Assembly: GCA_005503165.1 (NCBI GenBank)
Contig: SCNT01000016.1
Location: 1-64,000 of the forward strand
Source of the DNA: Sphingomonadaceae bacterium 3R27E2-A
GTDB taxonomy: Bacteria; Pseudomonadota; Alphaproteobacteria; Sphingomonadales; Sphingomonadaceae
Length of the DNA: 64,000 bases
Direction: 5' to 3'
Position numbers and translations under genes: made by a program
In this document: piece after piece, positions 23,847 to 32,538 of the stretch
How the letters are laid out: every line of letters begins with the position of its first letter
Position numbering within the stretch: the first letter of the stretch is position 1
The notes under the pieces: generated by a model
Told to the model about the DNA's origin: nothing
Databases searched by the model: none
What the model saw: only the letters and a program-made list of their open reading frames with translations

Positions 23847-24592
23847 CCGACCCCGTTCTTTTCGAAGCGCGCGACGGCGTCCGCCTCGCCGTGCGCGAGC
23901 TGGGCGCCGGTCGCCCGGTCGTGCTGCTCCACGGGCTCTTTTCGAGCGCGGAGGTCAACTGGATCAAGTTCGGCACCGCGGCGAAGATCGCCGCAGCGGG
24001 CTTCCGCGTGATCATGCCCGACCTGCGTGTCCACGGGTCGAGCGACGCGCCGCACGGGGAGGAATATTATCCGTCCGACGTGCTGGTCCACGACCTCGAA
24101 GATGTGGTCGCGCATTTCGGCTTGGACGATTTCGACCTCGGCGGCTTCTCGCTGGGCGCACGAACGAGCGTGCGCGCGGTGGTCGCGGGCATGAAGCCGC
24201 GCCGGCTGATCCTCGGCGGCATGGGGCTTGCCGGGCTCGCCGGCTGGCAAATGCGCGGCGCCTTTTTCAAGCGCGTGATCGCCGAATATGAAAGCGCCAG
24301 GCGCGGCGACGACACATGGCTGTCGATCCAGTTCATGAAGACGATGAAGGTCGACCGCATCGCCGCGGGGCATTTGCTCGACAGCTTTACCGACACCTCG
24401 CCCGACATGCTCGCCGCGATCACCATGCCGACGCTGCTCGTCTGCGGCGAGCAGGACCAGGACAATGGCTCGGCGCCGGAGCTTGCCGCCGCGCTCCCCG
24501 ACGCCCGGCTGGTGACGATCCCCGGGACGCATATGTCGAGCGTGACCCAGCCCGAAATGGGCGAAGCGATGGCGGCTTTCCTCGCGGCTTGA
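23843..24592 (+). CDS. Alpha/beta hydrolase
   Basis: The 249-aa protein has the HGLFSS oxyanion motif (about 34-39), a nucleophile elbow GFSLGA with the catalytic Ser, the late Asp (CGEQDQDNG) and the catalytic His (GTHMSSV). The substrate is unknown; esterase or ring-opening hydrolase roles would suit the coupled HCCA-type isomerase. It starts at the ATG overlapping the previous stop. No signal peptide is present. Confidence 0.9.
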   Translation: MTDPVLFEARDGVRLAVRELGAGRPVVLLHGLFSSAEVNWIKFGTAAKIAAAGFRVIMPDLRVHGSSDAPHGEEYYPSDVLVHDLEDVVAHFGLDDFDLGGFSLGARTSVRAVVAGMKPRRLILGGMGLAGLAGWQMRGAFFKRVIAEYESARRGDDTWLSIQFMKTMKVDRIAAGHLLDSFTDTSPDMLAAITMPTLLVCGEQDQDNGSAPELAAALPDARLVTIPGTHMSSVTQPEMGEAMAAFLAA

Positions 24593-24665
24593 CCCTGTCG
24601 GCGGGCGGGTCCAAACAGCCGTCATAGCGCCATAGAGCGCCCCACCAGATGAGGATCGCACCCCC

Positions 24666-26516
24666 ATGAAAGCCATGATTTCAACGATGTCGCTTGCCCT
24701 GTCGCTCGCGCTCGCCGGCCCCGCGCTGGCGGCCGAAAAGGCGAAGGACAAGCCCGCCGCGGCCAAGTCGGCGCAGCCCACCGCCGCCGACGCCGATGCT
24801 TTTATCGCCGCCGCCGAAAAGGACCTGTTCGACTATACGGTCGAGGCGAGCCAGGTGAATTGGGTCAATAGCACCTACCTCACCGAAGACACCGACGCGA
24901 TGGCGTCGCGGATCAACGCGGTCGGCACCGAAAAGGCGGTCAAATATGCGCTGGAGGCGGCAAAATATGCGAGCGTCCCGGGGCTCAGCGAGGATACCAA
25001 GCGCAAGCTCGACATCCTGCGCAACGGCCTCGTTCTCCCCGCGCCGACCAAGCCCGGCGCCGCGACCGAACTCAACCGCATCGCCACCGACCTCCAGTCG
25101 CAGTACGGCAAGGGCCGCGGCACGCTGAAAGGCAAGGAAATCTCGGGCTCGGACATCGAGGCCGAGATGGGCAATCTCCAGCACACGCCCGCCGAGTTCG
25201 CCGAAATGTGGACCAGCTGGCACGACAATGTCGGCGCGCCGATGAAGCAGGATTATGCCAAGCTGGTCGGCATCGCCAACGAGGGCGCCAAGGAGCTCGG
25301 CTTCGCGAACACCGGCGCGATGTGGCGTTCGGGTTACGACATGCCGCCCGAGGAATTCGCCAGGACCACCGAGCGGCTGTGGCAGGAAGTGAAGCCGCTC
25401 TACATGGCGCTGCACACCTATGTGCGCTCGAAGCTCAACGAGAAATATGGCGACGCGGTGCAGCCCAAGACCGGGCCGATCCGCGCCGACCTGCTCGGTA
25501 ACATGTGGGCGCAGGAATGGGGCAATATCTACCCGCTCGTCGCGCCCGCGGGCTCGGGCGACCTCGGCTACGACATCGGCGACCTCCTGACCGAAAAGGG
25601 CAAGGGGCCGCTCGACATGGTCAAAGCGGGCGAGAATTTCTATTCGTCGCTCGGCATGGAACCGCTGCCCGACACCTTCTGGAAGCGCAGCATGTTCACC
25701 AAGCCCGCCGACCGCGAGGTGGTGTGCCACGCCTCGGCGTGGGATATCGACAACAAGGACGACATCCGCATCAAGATGTGCATCAAGGTGAATGCCGACG
25801 ATTTCGTCACCATCCACCACGAGCTCGGCCACAACTATTATCAGCGCGCCTATAAGGAACAGCCCTTCCTCTACCTCAACGGCGCCAACGACGGCTTCCA
25901 CGAGGCGATCGGCGATTTCGTCGCGCTGTCGATCACCCCGCAATATCTGGTCGACATCGGCTTGCTCGACGAGGCGAAGGTGCCGAGCGCCGACAAGGAT
26001 ATCGGACTTCTTCTGAGGCAGGCGATGGACAAGGTCGCCTTCCTGCCCTTCGGCCTGCTCGTCGACCGCTGGCGCTGGGGCGTGTTCGACGGCACGATCA
26101 AGCCCGCCGACTACAACAAGGCGTGGACTCAGTTGCGCACCCAATATCAGGGCATCGTCCCACCTAGCCAGCGCCCGGCCGAGGCCTTCGACGCGGGCGC
26201 GAAATATCATATCCCGGGCAACACGCCCTACACGCGCTATTTCCTCGCGCGCATCCTGCAGTTCCAGTTCTACAAGGCGGCCTGCGACCAGGCGGGGTGG
26301 AAGGGGCCGCTGCATCGCTGCTCCTTCTACGGCAACAAGGAGGTCGGCGCGAAATTGAACGCGATGCTCGAAATGGGCGCGTCAAAGCCCTGGCCCGACG
26401 CTTTGGAGGCCTTCACCGGCAGCCGCGAGATGTCGGGCAAGGCGCTGGCCGAATATTTCGCCCCGCTGAAGGCATGGCTCGACGAGCAGAACAAGGGCAA
26501 GCCGACCGGCTGGTGA
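24666..26516 (+). CDS. M2-family peptidyl-dipeptidase (ACE-like metallopeptidase)
   Basis: The 616-aa protein has a signal peptide (ALAGPALAAE) and an all-alpha M2 domain with the zinc motif H385-E-L-G-H389 and the third ligand E413 in HEAIGD. It also has the chloride- and substrate-site stretch PFGLLVDRWRWGVFDG and the C-terminal YHIPGNTPYTRYFLARILQFQFYKA motif typical of angiotensin-converting enzyme homologues. It should release dipeptides from peptide C-termini in the periplasm. It appears monocistronic. Confidence 0.95.
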   Translation: MKAMISTMSLALSLALAGPALAAEKAKDKPAAAKSAQPTAADADAFIAAAEKDLFDYTVEASQVNWVNSTYLTEDTDAMASRINAVGTEKAVKYALEAAKYASVPGLSEDTKRKLDILRNGLVLPAPTKPGAATELNRIATDLQSQYGKGRGTLKGKEISGSDIEAEMGNLQHTPAEFAEMWTSWHDNVGAPMKQDYAKLVGIANEGAKELGFANTGAMWRSGYDMPPEEFARTTERLWQEVKPLYMALHTYVRSKLNEKYGDAVQPKTGPIRADLLGNMWAQEWGNIYPLVAPAGSGDLGYDIGDLLTEKGKGPLDMVKAGENFYSSLGMEPLPDTFWKRSMFTKPADREVVCHASAWDIDNKDDIRIKMCIKVNADDFVTIHHELGHNYYQRAYKEQPFLYLNGANDGFHEAIGDFVALSITPQYLVDIGLLDEAKVPSADKDIGLLLRQAMDKVAFLPFGLLVDRWRWGVFDGTIKPADYNKAWTQLRTQYQGIVPPSQRPAEAFDAGAKYHIPGNTPYTRYFLARILQFQFYKAACDQAGWKGPLHRCSFYGNKEVGAKLNAMLEMGASKPWPDALEAFTGSREMSGKALAEYFAPLKAWLDEQNKGKPTGW

Positions 26517-26570
26517 GCGCCGCCCTGAAGCGAATATCCGATGGCCGGGGAAGCGATTCCCCGGCCATTG

Positions 26571-26897
26571 TCATTGCGCCTCGATGCTCTGCTTGAAGCG
26601 CGCCAGCCGCGCGCTCGCCGCGGCGGCGTGCGGGCCTATCCAGCGGTCGTGGATGTCCTGGATCGGCATCGCGTTGAGATGGTTCCAGCGCTCGCGGCCG
26701 CGGCGCTCGGCGATGACGAGGCCGGCATCCTCCAGCACCTTCAGATGCAGCATCACGGTGCAGCGGTCGATGTCGGCGAAATGGCCGCACAGCGCGCCCG
26801 TGGTCAGCGGCTGGTCCTTCAGGTCGTCGAGAATCTGCCGCCGGATCGGCGAGGCGAGCGCCTTGAAGGTCGCGTCGAACTGGTCGTGAATTGACAT
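26571..26897 (-). CDS. ArsR/SmtB-family repressor
   Basis: The 108-aa winged-helix protein has the ArsR pattern FKALASPIRRQILDDLK...LTTGALCGHF...CTVMLHLKVLEDAGLVIAERRGRERWNHLN. Metal-binding CxC motifs are absent; the single Cys residues are at GALCGHF and DRCTVM, so this is probably not an arsenic sensor. It is divergent from the SRPBCC gene, the usual partner for this subfamily, and an inverted repeat overlaps its own start codon, implying autorepression. Confidence 0.92.
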   Translation of the reverse strand: MSIHDQFDATFKALASPIRRQILDDLKDQPLTTGALCGHFADIDRCTVMLHLKVLEDAGLVIAERRGRERWNHLNAMPIQDIHDRWIGPHAAAASARLARFKQSIEAQ

Positions 26898-26915
26898 GTT
26901 ATATATTTATAACAT
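26896..26915. promoter_or_regulatory. ArsR operator overlapping the arsR start codon
   Basis: ATGTTATA-TATT-TATAACAT is a perfect 8-bp inverted repeat. Its left arm includes the first two bases of the arsR ATG (on the minus strand), and the right edge lies about 30 bases before the SRPBCC ATG. Binding would block both genes; this is inferred from symmetry and position. Confidence 0.7.
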
Positions 26916-26945
26916 AAAAGGCTGCGACTCAAGCGGAGACTGGCT

Positions 26946-27428
26946 ATGGAACTGAAATTCCGGGTGGCGGCGCGGATCGCGAAGCCGGTGCACGAGGTGT
27001 TCGAGGCGGTCGCCGACCCCGCGAAGCTGTCGAACTATTTCACCACGGGCGGCGCCAGGGGCCGGCTCGAGACCGGCGCGACGGTGGAGTGGGATTTCCA
27101 CGATTTCCCCGGCGCCTTCCCGGTTTATGTGATCGAGGTCGTGCCGGACGAGAAGATCGTGCTCGAATGGCAGGCGAGCGAGGGTGAGGCGCACAATGTC
27201 GAGGGCAGCGAGCCGCAGGATGCCGATTACCGCACGCGCGTGACAATGAGCTTCAAGGGGCTCGACGACGGCCGCACGCTCGTCGAGATCGCCGAGGAAG
27301 GCTGGCGCGAAAACCAGGGTGCATTGAGCGCCTCCTACGGCAATTGCCAGGGCTGGTCGCAGATGCTGTGCGCGCTCAAGGTGTGGATCGAGCATGGCAT
27401 CAATTTGCGCGAGGGCATGTATAAATAG
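26946..27428 (+). CDS. SRPBCC (AHSA1-like) domain protein
   Basis: The 160-aa protein has the START/Bet v1-like fold seen in AHSA1-type proteins: VAARIAKPVHEVFEAVADPAKLSNYFT, the TGATVEWDFHDF turn, and a C-terminal helix with GWSQMLCALKVWIEHG. Such proteins are often paired with ArsR regulators and have unknown ligands. GGAGA precedes the ATG. There is no signal peptide. Confidence 0.9.
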   Translation: MELKFRVAARIAKPVHEVFEAVADPAKLSNYFTTGGARGRLETGATVEWDFHDFPGAFPVYVIEVVPDEKIVLEWQASEGEAHNVEGSEPQDADYRTRVTMSFKGLDDGRTLVEIAEEGWRENQGALSASYGNCQGWSQMLCALKVWIEHGINLREGMYK

Positions 27429-27429
27429 A

Positions 27430-27580
27430 TCGTCCTCCCCACGCGTAGCGATGGGGAGGTGGCAGCCCGTAGGGCTGACGGAGGGGTTCGACGCCGTCAG
27501 GCGTTGGTCCGACCTTTCGACCCCTCCACCACGCCCTTCGGGCGCGGTCCCCCTCCCCGACGCTTCGCGACGGGGAGGAT
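27430..27580. repeat. Dispersed palindromic repeat, family B (copy B2)
   Basis: The copy carries both half-blocks, GCTGACGGAGGGG and CCCCTCCACCACGCC, flanked by TCCTCCCCACGC and CGCGACGGGGAGGAT. It fills the gap between the SRPBCC gene and the convergent HxlR gene and may serve as a two-way terminator. Confidence 0.85.
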
Positions 27581-27583
27581 CTT

Positions 27584-28030
27584 TCAGGCCGGATATTCGA
27601 AGCGGAGCGGGCGCGATCCAAGGGGCGCGCCGGTGTTTGCGTCGATGACGACCGGCCGGATAGGCTCGCCGGTTTCGGAATCGATCTGGCGCGTCAGCGC
27701 GCCGGCGCCGTTGTGCTTGCGGCCCCAAGCGCCGATCGCCGCGAGGATCGGCAGGAAATCCCGCCCCGCTTCGGTGAGCAGATATTCGTCGCGCGGCGGC
27801 CGCGCGCTGTAGCGGCGCCTTTCGATAAGCCCGGCCTCGGTGAGCGCCGCCAGCCGCCGCGCGAGGATGTTCGGCGCGATGCCCAGGCTGGTGCGGATCT
27901 GGTCGTAGCGCGTCAGTCCGCGGTCGATGTCGCGCAGGATCAATATGCTCCAGCGGTCGCCGGCGCGCATCAGTCCTCGATCGACGGGGCAGGTGCCCAG
28001 ATTATTTTCTTGCATACCCATTGAAGCCAT
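27584..28030 (-). CDS. HxlR-family transcriptional regulator
   Basis: The 148-aa winged-helix protein shows the HxlR signature CPVDRGLMRAGDRWSILILRDIDRGLTRYDQIRTSLGIAPNILARRLAALTEAGLIERR, with the N-terminal Cys that senses electrophiles in many members. The C-terminal ~45 residues are an unusual extension (RQIDSETGEPIRPVVIDANTG). An internal Met three codons in (28021) is an equally possible start. It is divergent from an SDR gene, the likely target. Confidence 0.92.
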   Translation of the reverse strand: MASMGMQENNLGTCPVDRGLMRAGDRWSILILRDIDRGLTRYDQIRTSLGIAPNILARRLAALTEAGLIERRRYSARPPRDEYLLTEAGRDFLPILAAIGAWGRKHNGAGALTRQIDSETGEPIRPVVIDANTGAPLGSRPLRFEYPA

Positions 28031-28102
28031 ATGGTGCAGTCACTATCATTTTGCAAGCGACTTATGCCGGGATATCCCGCGGGCCGCCTTAGAAGGAGCA
28101 AA

Positions 28103-28909
28103 ATGATGACCATCCCCACTGGAACGGCCCTGATCACGGGCGCCTCGACCGGCCTCGGCGCCGTCTATGCCGACCGTCTCGCCAAGCGCGGGCACGACCT
28201 GATCCTCGTCGCGCGGGGCGCCGCGCAGATGGAGGCGCTCGCGGCGAAGCTGCGCGCCGACCATGGCATCGCGGTCGATGTGATCGCTGCGGACCTCACC
28301 AAAAGCGACGATGTGACGCGAATAGAGCAAAGGCTGATCGACGATGCGGCGATCTCCTTGTTCGTGAACAATGCCGGCATGTCGCTGAACGGCGGCACGC
28401 TGGAAAATAGCGCGGCCGAGATTCAGACGATCGTCGCGCTGAACATCACCGCCGCGGCGCGGCTCGCGATCGCGGCGGGCAAGGCGTTCGCCGCACGCGG
28501 CGCGGGCGCGATGGTCAATATCGCGTCGGTCCTCGCACTCGCGCCCGAGACGTTCGAAGGTGTGTATAGCGGCTCCAAGGCCTTTGTTCTCAACCTCAGC
28601 CTGTCGCTGGCGAACAGCGTCCGCGATCGCGGGGTCCTGGTGCAGGCGGTGCTGCCGGGCGCGACGCGTACCGAAATCTGGGAACGTTCGGGCAAGGACA
28701 TCGACGCCTTTCCGGCCGAGATGGTGATGGACGCCGGCGACCTGGTCGACGCGGCGCTCCTTGGCCTCGATCGCGGCGAGGAAGTCACGATCCCCCCGCT
28801 TGCGGACGAAGGCCAGTGGGACGCCTATCACGCCGCGCGGCTGGCGATGGGCCCGGGGCTGTCGCGGCGCGAGGTCGGCGCGCGCTACCGGGTCCGCGAA
28901 GGGGTTTGA
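28103..28909 (+). CDS. SDR-family oxidoreductase
   Basis: The 268-aa protein has TGASTGLG cofactor binding (about 13-20), NNAG, and a catalytic Ser, Tyr and Lys (ASVLALAPETFEGVYSGSK). Sequence style is that of the DltE/YqjQ-like classical SDRs with broad keto-reductase activity. GAAGGAGC precedes the ATG at 28103. It is divergent from HxlR; many HxlR regulators control such quinone or aldehyde reductases. The substrate is unknown. Confidence 0.9.
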   Translation: MMTIPTGTALITGASTGLGAVYADRLAKRGHDLILVARGAAQMEALAAKLRADHGIAVDVIAADLTKSDDVTRIEQRLIDDAAISLFVNNAGMSLNGGTLENSAAEIQTIVALNITAAARLAIAAGKAFAARGAGAMVNIASVLALAPETFEGVYSGSKAFVLNLSLSLANSVRDRGVLVQAVLPGATRTEIWERSGKDIDAFPAEMVMDAGDLVDAALLGLDRGEEVTIPPLADEGQWDAYHAARLAMGPGLSRREVGARYRVREGV

Positions 28910-28918
28910 ACGGAAGTT

Positions 28919-28992
28919 CTCCCCGCGCGCGCGGGGAGGATGGATAGAGAAGTCGGCTTTGACCTGGTACGGGGTGGGCCTTCACCCACCCC
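28919..28992. terminator. Two hairpins between convergent SDR and OmpA-like genes
   Basis: CTCCCCGC-GCGC-GCGGGGAG (28919-28938) and GGGGTGGG-CCTTCA-CCCACCCC (28971-28992) are perfect stems between the two 3' ends. T tracts are poor, so Rho-independent termination is only likely, not certain. Confidence 0.5.
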
Positions 28993-28999
28993 GCCTGCT

Positions 29000-29872
29000 T
29001 CAGATCCCGTCGACAGCCTTGCTGACGAGGATATTCACCGCGACGCGGCGGTTTTGCGCCTTGCCCTCGGGGGTGCTGTTGTCAGCCGCCGGGTCTGCCT
29101 CGGCCATGCCGGTCGGGGTCAGCATGCGGTAGGGCTTCCAGCCGCACGCCTGCTGCAGATAATTGACCACGCCGCTGGCGCGCTTTTCGCTGAGCGCCTG
29201 GTTCAGTTCCTGGCTGCCGGTCGAGTCGGTGTAGCCGACGACGAGGATCAGCGCATTTTCGGTGCTGTTGGCCTGGTTCGCCGCGGCGCAAAGGTCTGCC
29301 TTCGCCTGCTCCGAAAGCACCGCCTTGCCGGTATCGAAATTGACGTTGGTCGTCGCCTTGACATTATACTGGTCGATGTCGCCGACGCGGCCGCGCAGCG
29401 CTTCGGTCGCGGCGGTCTGTTCGGCGAAGCGCTGGTCGGTGCCCGTGTAGATCATCGACGCGGTGCGAAGATCCTTGCTCTTGAGCGCGACCTGGTTGGC
29501 GACAAGGCCGCCGTCCCACTGATAGGTGTCGACCGTCACTGGCAGGCCGTTGAGCAGCGAGCTTGCCGCCAGCCGGTCGCGGTCGAGACCGAGAAAGCCG
29601 CCGCTCGACTTGATCCTGGTATAGTCGGCGATGGCGATGTTCTGGGTGCTGCCGTCGGCGGTGACGACGTGGATGCGACCGTCGGTGCGCTTCGCAATGA
29701 TGCCCTCGACCTTGGGTCCCTTGGTCATCTGGTCGGGGGTCGGCAGCTGGCCATAGACCGTCGCCATCGGCTCGGCTTCGGTGGTGTCCTGCGCCGCGAC
29801 GCCGATCGATGCAGTGCTGGCCAGCATCGCGATGGTCAGCAGGATTTTCGGACTGCGGGAAATGGCCTTCAT
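29000..29872 (-). CDS. OmpA-family envelope protein
   Basis: The 290-aa protein has a signal peptide (ILLTIAMLASTASIGVAAQ) and a C-terminal OmpA/MotB-like peptidoglycan-binding domain (about 165-285; NVNFDTGKAVLSEQAKADL, GYTDSTGSQELNQALSEKRASGVVNYL, NRRVAVNI). The N-terminal ~130 residues form a small beta-rich region resembling a DUF5666/OB-like domain (VEGIIAKRTDGRIHVVTADG). AGGAGC precedes the ATG; the longer upstream frame lacks a ribosome site. It probably tethers the envelope to peptidoglycan. Confidence 0.9.
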   Translation of the reverse strand: MKAISRSPKILLTIAMLASTASIGVAAQDTTEAEPMATVYGQLPTPDQMTKGPKVEGIIAKRTDGRIHVVTADGSTQNIAIADYTRIKSSGGFLGLDRDRLAASSLLNGLPVTVDTYQWDGGLVANQVALKSKDLRTASMIYTGTDQRFAEQTAATEALRGRVGDIDQYNVKATTNVNFDTGKAVLSEQAKADLCAAANQANSTENALILVVGYTDSTGSQELNQALSEKRASGVVNYLQQACGWKPYRMLTPTGMAEADPAADNSTPEGKAQNRRVAVNILVSKAVDGI

Positions 29873-30078
29873 ATGGTGCTCCTTCGAAAACGGGCCGGAC
29901 TGGCCCTTGATCGTCGCGTCAACCTCTGCGGCGGGGCAAAGGTTCAGCAAGGCGGCGCGGGAGCGGGGCGGTGCGAGCCGGCTGCGCGGCGAACCGTGCA
30001 ACATCTGGCGTTTTCGCGGATTCCGTGTGCGCTATGGTCGACGTCCGCACCAGCATCCGTGGGCGTGGTATTGTCTCG

Positions 30079-30840
30079 TCAGGCGTTTCGCGCGGTCAGC
30101 CCGCCGTCGACCGGAATGACGGCGCCCGTAATGTAGCTGGCGGCCGGGAGCACGAGACCGAGCGTCACATGCGCCACCTCCTCGGGCTCGCCATAGCGGC
30201 GGAGCGCGGTGCGGCGCTTGGCGAAAAGCGCCTTGTCCTGTTCGGGCACCTTGTCGGTCATCCCGGTACGGATCGGGCCGGGGCAGATGCAGTTGACCGT
30301 GATGCCTTCGCCGCCGAGATCGACCGCGAGGCCCCGCGTCAGCCCCGTGACGCCCGTCTTGGCCGCGACATAGGGCGTATCGCCGGGGGTCGCGCCGAGG
30401 CCTTCGGTCGAAGCGATGTTGACGATGCGGGCGGCGTCGCTTTGGCGGAGCCATGGCAAGGCGGCGCGGACCATGCGCTGGTGCGCGGTGAGCATCACCG
30501 CGAGCGCGCGGTGCCAGATCGCTTCATATTCATCCCCGGCGTCGAGCGGGGCGAAGCTGGAGACGCCGGCGTTGTTGATGAGGATGTCGATGCCGCCCAG
30601 GGTGTCGGCGATGTCGGCAACCACGCGCTTGATCGCTTCGCCGTCGGCGACGTCGAGCGCGAAGGCCCTGGCGGTCGGGCCGGCTTCGGCGGCGACGGCC
30701 TGGCAGGCGGCGAGATCGAGGTCGGTGACCGCCACCTTCGCGCCTTCGCGCGCGAGCAGCAGCGCGGTCGCGCGCCCCATGCCGCTCGCCGCGCCGGTGA
30801 CGATCGCGACGCGGCCGGCGATGGAACGGGACAGCGTCAC
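30079..30840 (-). CDS. SDR-family oxidoreductase
   Basis: The 253-aa classical SDR has TGAASGMG, NNAG, and the catalytic Ser (NIASTEGL), Tyr and Lys (TPYVAAKTG), ending with ITGAVIPVDGGLTARN. Its style fits 3-oxoacyl-ACP reductase-like or sugar/alcohol dehydrogenases. It starts at a GTG (30840), 28 bases past the amn stop, right at a short duplication of the amn 3' end. It is co-directional with amn and perhaps co-transcribed. Confidence 0.88.
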   Translation of the reverse strand: MTLSRSIAGRVAIVTGAASGMGRATALLLAREGAKVAVTDLDLAACQAVAAEAGPTARAFALDVADGEAIKRVVADIADTLGGIDILINNAGVSSFAPLDAGDEYEAIWHRALAVMLTAHQRMVRAALPWLRQSDAARIVNIASTEGLGATPGDTPYVAAKTGVTGLTRGLAVDLGGEGITVNCICPGPIRTGMTDKVPEQDKALFAKRRTALRRYGEPEEVAHVTLGLVLPAASYITGAVIPVDGGLTARNA

Positions 30841-30842
30841 CG

Positions 30843-30890
30843 GAACGGCGGCTCGTTGCCCCCGCCGTTCATCTGAACGGAGGCTCGTTG
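30843..30890. repeat. 32-bp-period duplication of the amn 3' end
   Basis: GAACGGCGGCTCGTTG (30843-30858) and GAACGGAGGCTCGTTG (30875-30890) differ at one base and are offset by 32 bases. On the minus strand both copies can encode the tail N-E-P-P-F-R-stop, the second in a shifted frame whose stop overlaps the GTG of the SDR gene. Confidence 0.7.
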
Positions 30891-32356
30891 AAGGCGCGCA
30901 ATTTCCGGCTGTGGAGCTTGGCGCCCTCGTCGCGCATCGTCTCGCACGCGCGAATGCCGATCTGGAGATGCGCGGCGATCGCCTCTTCGTAGAAGCGGTT
31001 CGCCTGTCCCGGCAGCTTGAGTTCGCCGTGGAGCGGCTTGTCGCTGACGCAGAGCAGGGTGCCGTACGGGACGCGGAAGCGATAGCCCTGCGCCGCAATG
31101 GTGGCGGACTCCATGTCGATGCCGATCGCGCGCGATTGCGAGAAGCGCAGCGCCGAGTCGGTGTAGCGCAGCTCCCAGTTGCGGTCGTCGGTGGTGACGA
31201 CGGTACCGGTGCGCATGCGCTTCTTGAGGTCGGCGCCGGTGGCGCCCGACACCGCTTCGGCGGCGCTGGCGAGCGCGACTTGCACTTCGGCGATAGGCGG
31301 AATCGGGATCTCGACCGGCAGGACCGCGTCGAGGATGTGATCGTCGCGGAGATATGCGTGCGCGAGGACATAGTCGCCGATGCGCTGGCTGGGGCGCAGC
31401 CCGCCGCAATGGCCGATCATCAGCCACGCCTCGGGACGGAGCACCGCGAGATGGTCGCAGATCGTCTTGGCGTTCGAGGGGCCGACGCCGATGTTGACGA
31501 GCGTGATGCCGCCGCCGTCGGGCGCGATCAAATGATAGGCGGGCATCTGGTGCCGCCGCCACGCGCTGTCGGCGACGAGTGCGCTCGCGTTGACCCCGGG
31601 CTGGTCGACGTACAGCCCCGCGGCGCCCGCGAGCGCGGTGTAGCGGCCCTGGCCGACCTGCGCGCCCGCCCAGGCGACGAATTCGTCGACATAGCGGTGG
31701 TAGTTGGTGAAGAGGATGTAACGCTGGAAATGCTCGGGCGCGGTGCCGGTATAGTGGCGGAGGCGCGCGAGGCTGAAGTCGGTCCGCAGCGCATCGAACA
31801 GCGCCAGCGGCTGCGACGCGGCGGGGTCGGCGCCGAAAAGGCCGTCGGCGAGCTCGTCGCCGATATCGGCGAGTTCGGTGGTCGGGAAGTGGCGAGCGAG
31901 TTCGAGCGGGGTGACGCGGCCCATGTCCGACCCGTCGCTGGCGTCGAGGACATAGGGGAAGGGGATCTGCTGCCCGGTGCGCGTGACCTCGATCTCGATG
32001 TCGTAATGCCGCGCGAGCAGGGTGAGCTGGTCGCGGAGGTAATCGGCGAAGAGGTCGGGACGGGTAACGGTGGTTTCGAAGACGCCCGCGCGCTCGAAGC
32101 GGCCGAAGGAGAGATTATGCCCCTTCTGGCCCTCGCGCTGCTCGCCGGTGGTGGTGAGGCGGATCGCGGGATAGTCGAAGATGCCGGTCGCGGCGGCGTC
32201 GGCGGGCGGCAGCGTGCCGTCGTGGACATAGGCGGCGATCGCCGATTTGAGGTTGGAGACCGAGGTGCGGAAGCGGGTCTGCAGCTCGGCGATGATCCCT
32301 TCAACGAGAGCGGCGGGATCGGCGATGTTGTGATTGTTCGATGCGTCTGATGTCAT
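30869..32356 (-). CDS. amn: AMP nucleosidase
   Basis: Amn cleaves AMP to adenine and ribose 5-phosphate and helps control adenylate levels. The 495-aa protein has the AMN N-terminal domain (about 1-180) and the C-terminal nucleoside-phosphorylase-like domain with ITLVNIGVGPSNAKTICDHLAVLRPEAWLMIGHCGGLR and the nucleobase-site stretch IGIDMESATIAAQGYRFRVPYGTLLCVSDKPLHGE. Length is normal. The ATG at 32356 follows the family N-terminus; repeat B3 lies just upstream. Confidence 0.96.
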   Translation of the reverse strand: MTSDASNNHNIADPAALVEGIIAELQTRFRTSVSNLKSAIAAYVHDGTLPPADAAATGIFDYPAIRLTTTGEQREGQKGHNLSFGRFERAGVFETTVTRPDLFADYLRDQLTLLARHYDIEIEVTRTGQQIPFPYVLDASDGSDMGRVTPLELARHFPTTELADIGDELADGLFGADPAASQPLALFDALRTDFSLARLRHYTGTAPEHFQRYILFTNYHRYVDEFVAWAGAQVGQGRYTALAGAAGLYVDQPGVNASALVADSAWRRHQMPAYHLIAPDGGGITLVNIGVGPSNAKTICDHLAVLRPEAWLMIGHCGGLRPSQRIGDYVLAHAYLRDDHILDAVLPVEIPIPPIAEVQVALASAAEAVSGATGADLKKRMRTGTVVTTDDRNWELRYTDSALRFSQSRAIGIDMESATIAAQGYRFRVPYGTLLCVSDKPLHGELKLPGQANRFYEEAIAAHLQIGIRACETMRDEGAKLHSRKLRAFNEPPFR

Positions 32357-32406
32357 CGCGACGCTGTTGCACGAAATTGTGACAAAAGGGAAGGGGCCGG
32401 CCGACC

Positions 32407-32532
32407 GATCCTCCCTGCCGCGAAGCGGTGGGGAGGGGAACCATGCGAAGCATGGTGGAGGGGCCATGGAACCGGCCCCTCCGTGAGCCCTTCGGGCTGC
32501 CACCTCCCCATGCCATCGGCACAGGGAGGATC
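32407..32532. repeat. Dispersed palindromic repeat, family B (copy B3)
   Basis: Outer arms are GATCCTCCCTGCCGCGAAGC and CACAGGGAGGATC; inner blocks are CATGGTGGAGGGGCC and GGCCCCTCCGTGAGC. It lies between amn and the peroxiredoxin gene in the same orientation as B1. Confidence 0.85.
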
Positions 32533-32538
32533 AACAGC

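Noticed and set aside
26571..26897. Arsenic-sensing ArsR with an ars operon
   Set aside because: No CxC metal motif and the divergent gene is an SRPBCC protein, not an arsenate reductase or pump.
27430..27580. CRISPR-like array from recurring GC-rich repeats
   Set aside because: The repeats are single dispersed elements with inverted arms, not short direct repeats with spacers; no cas gene is present.
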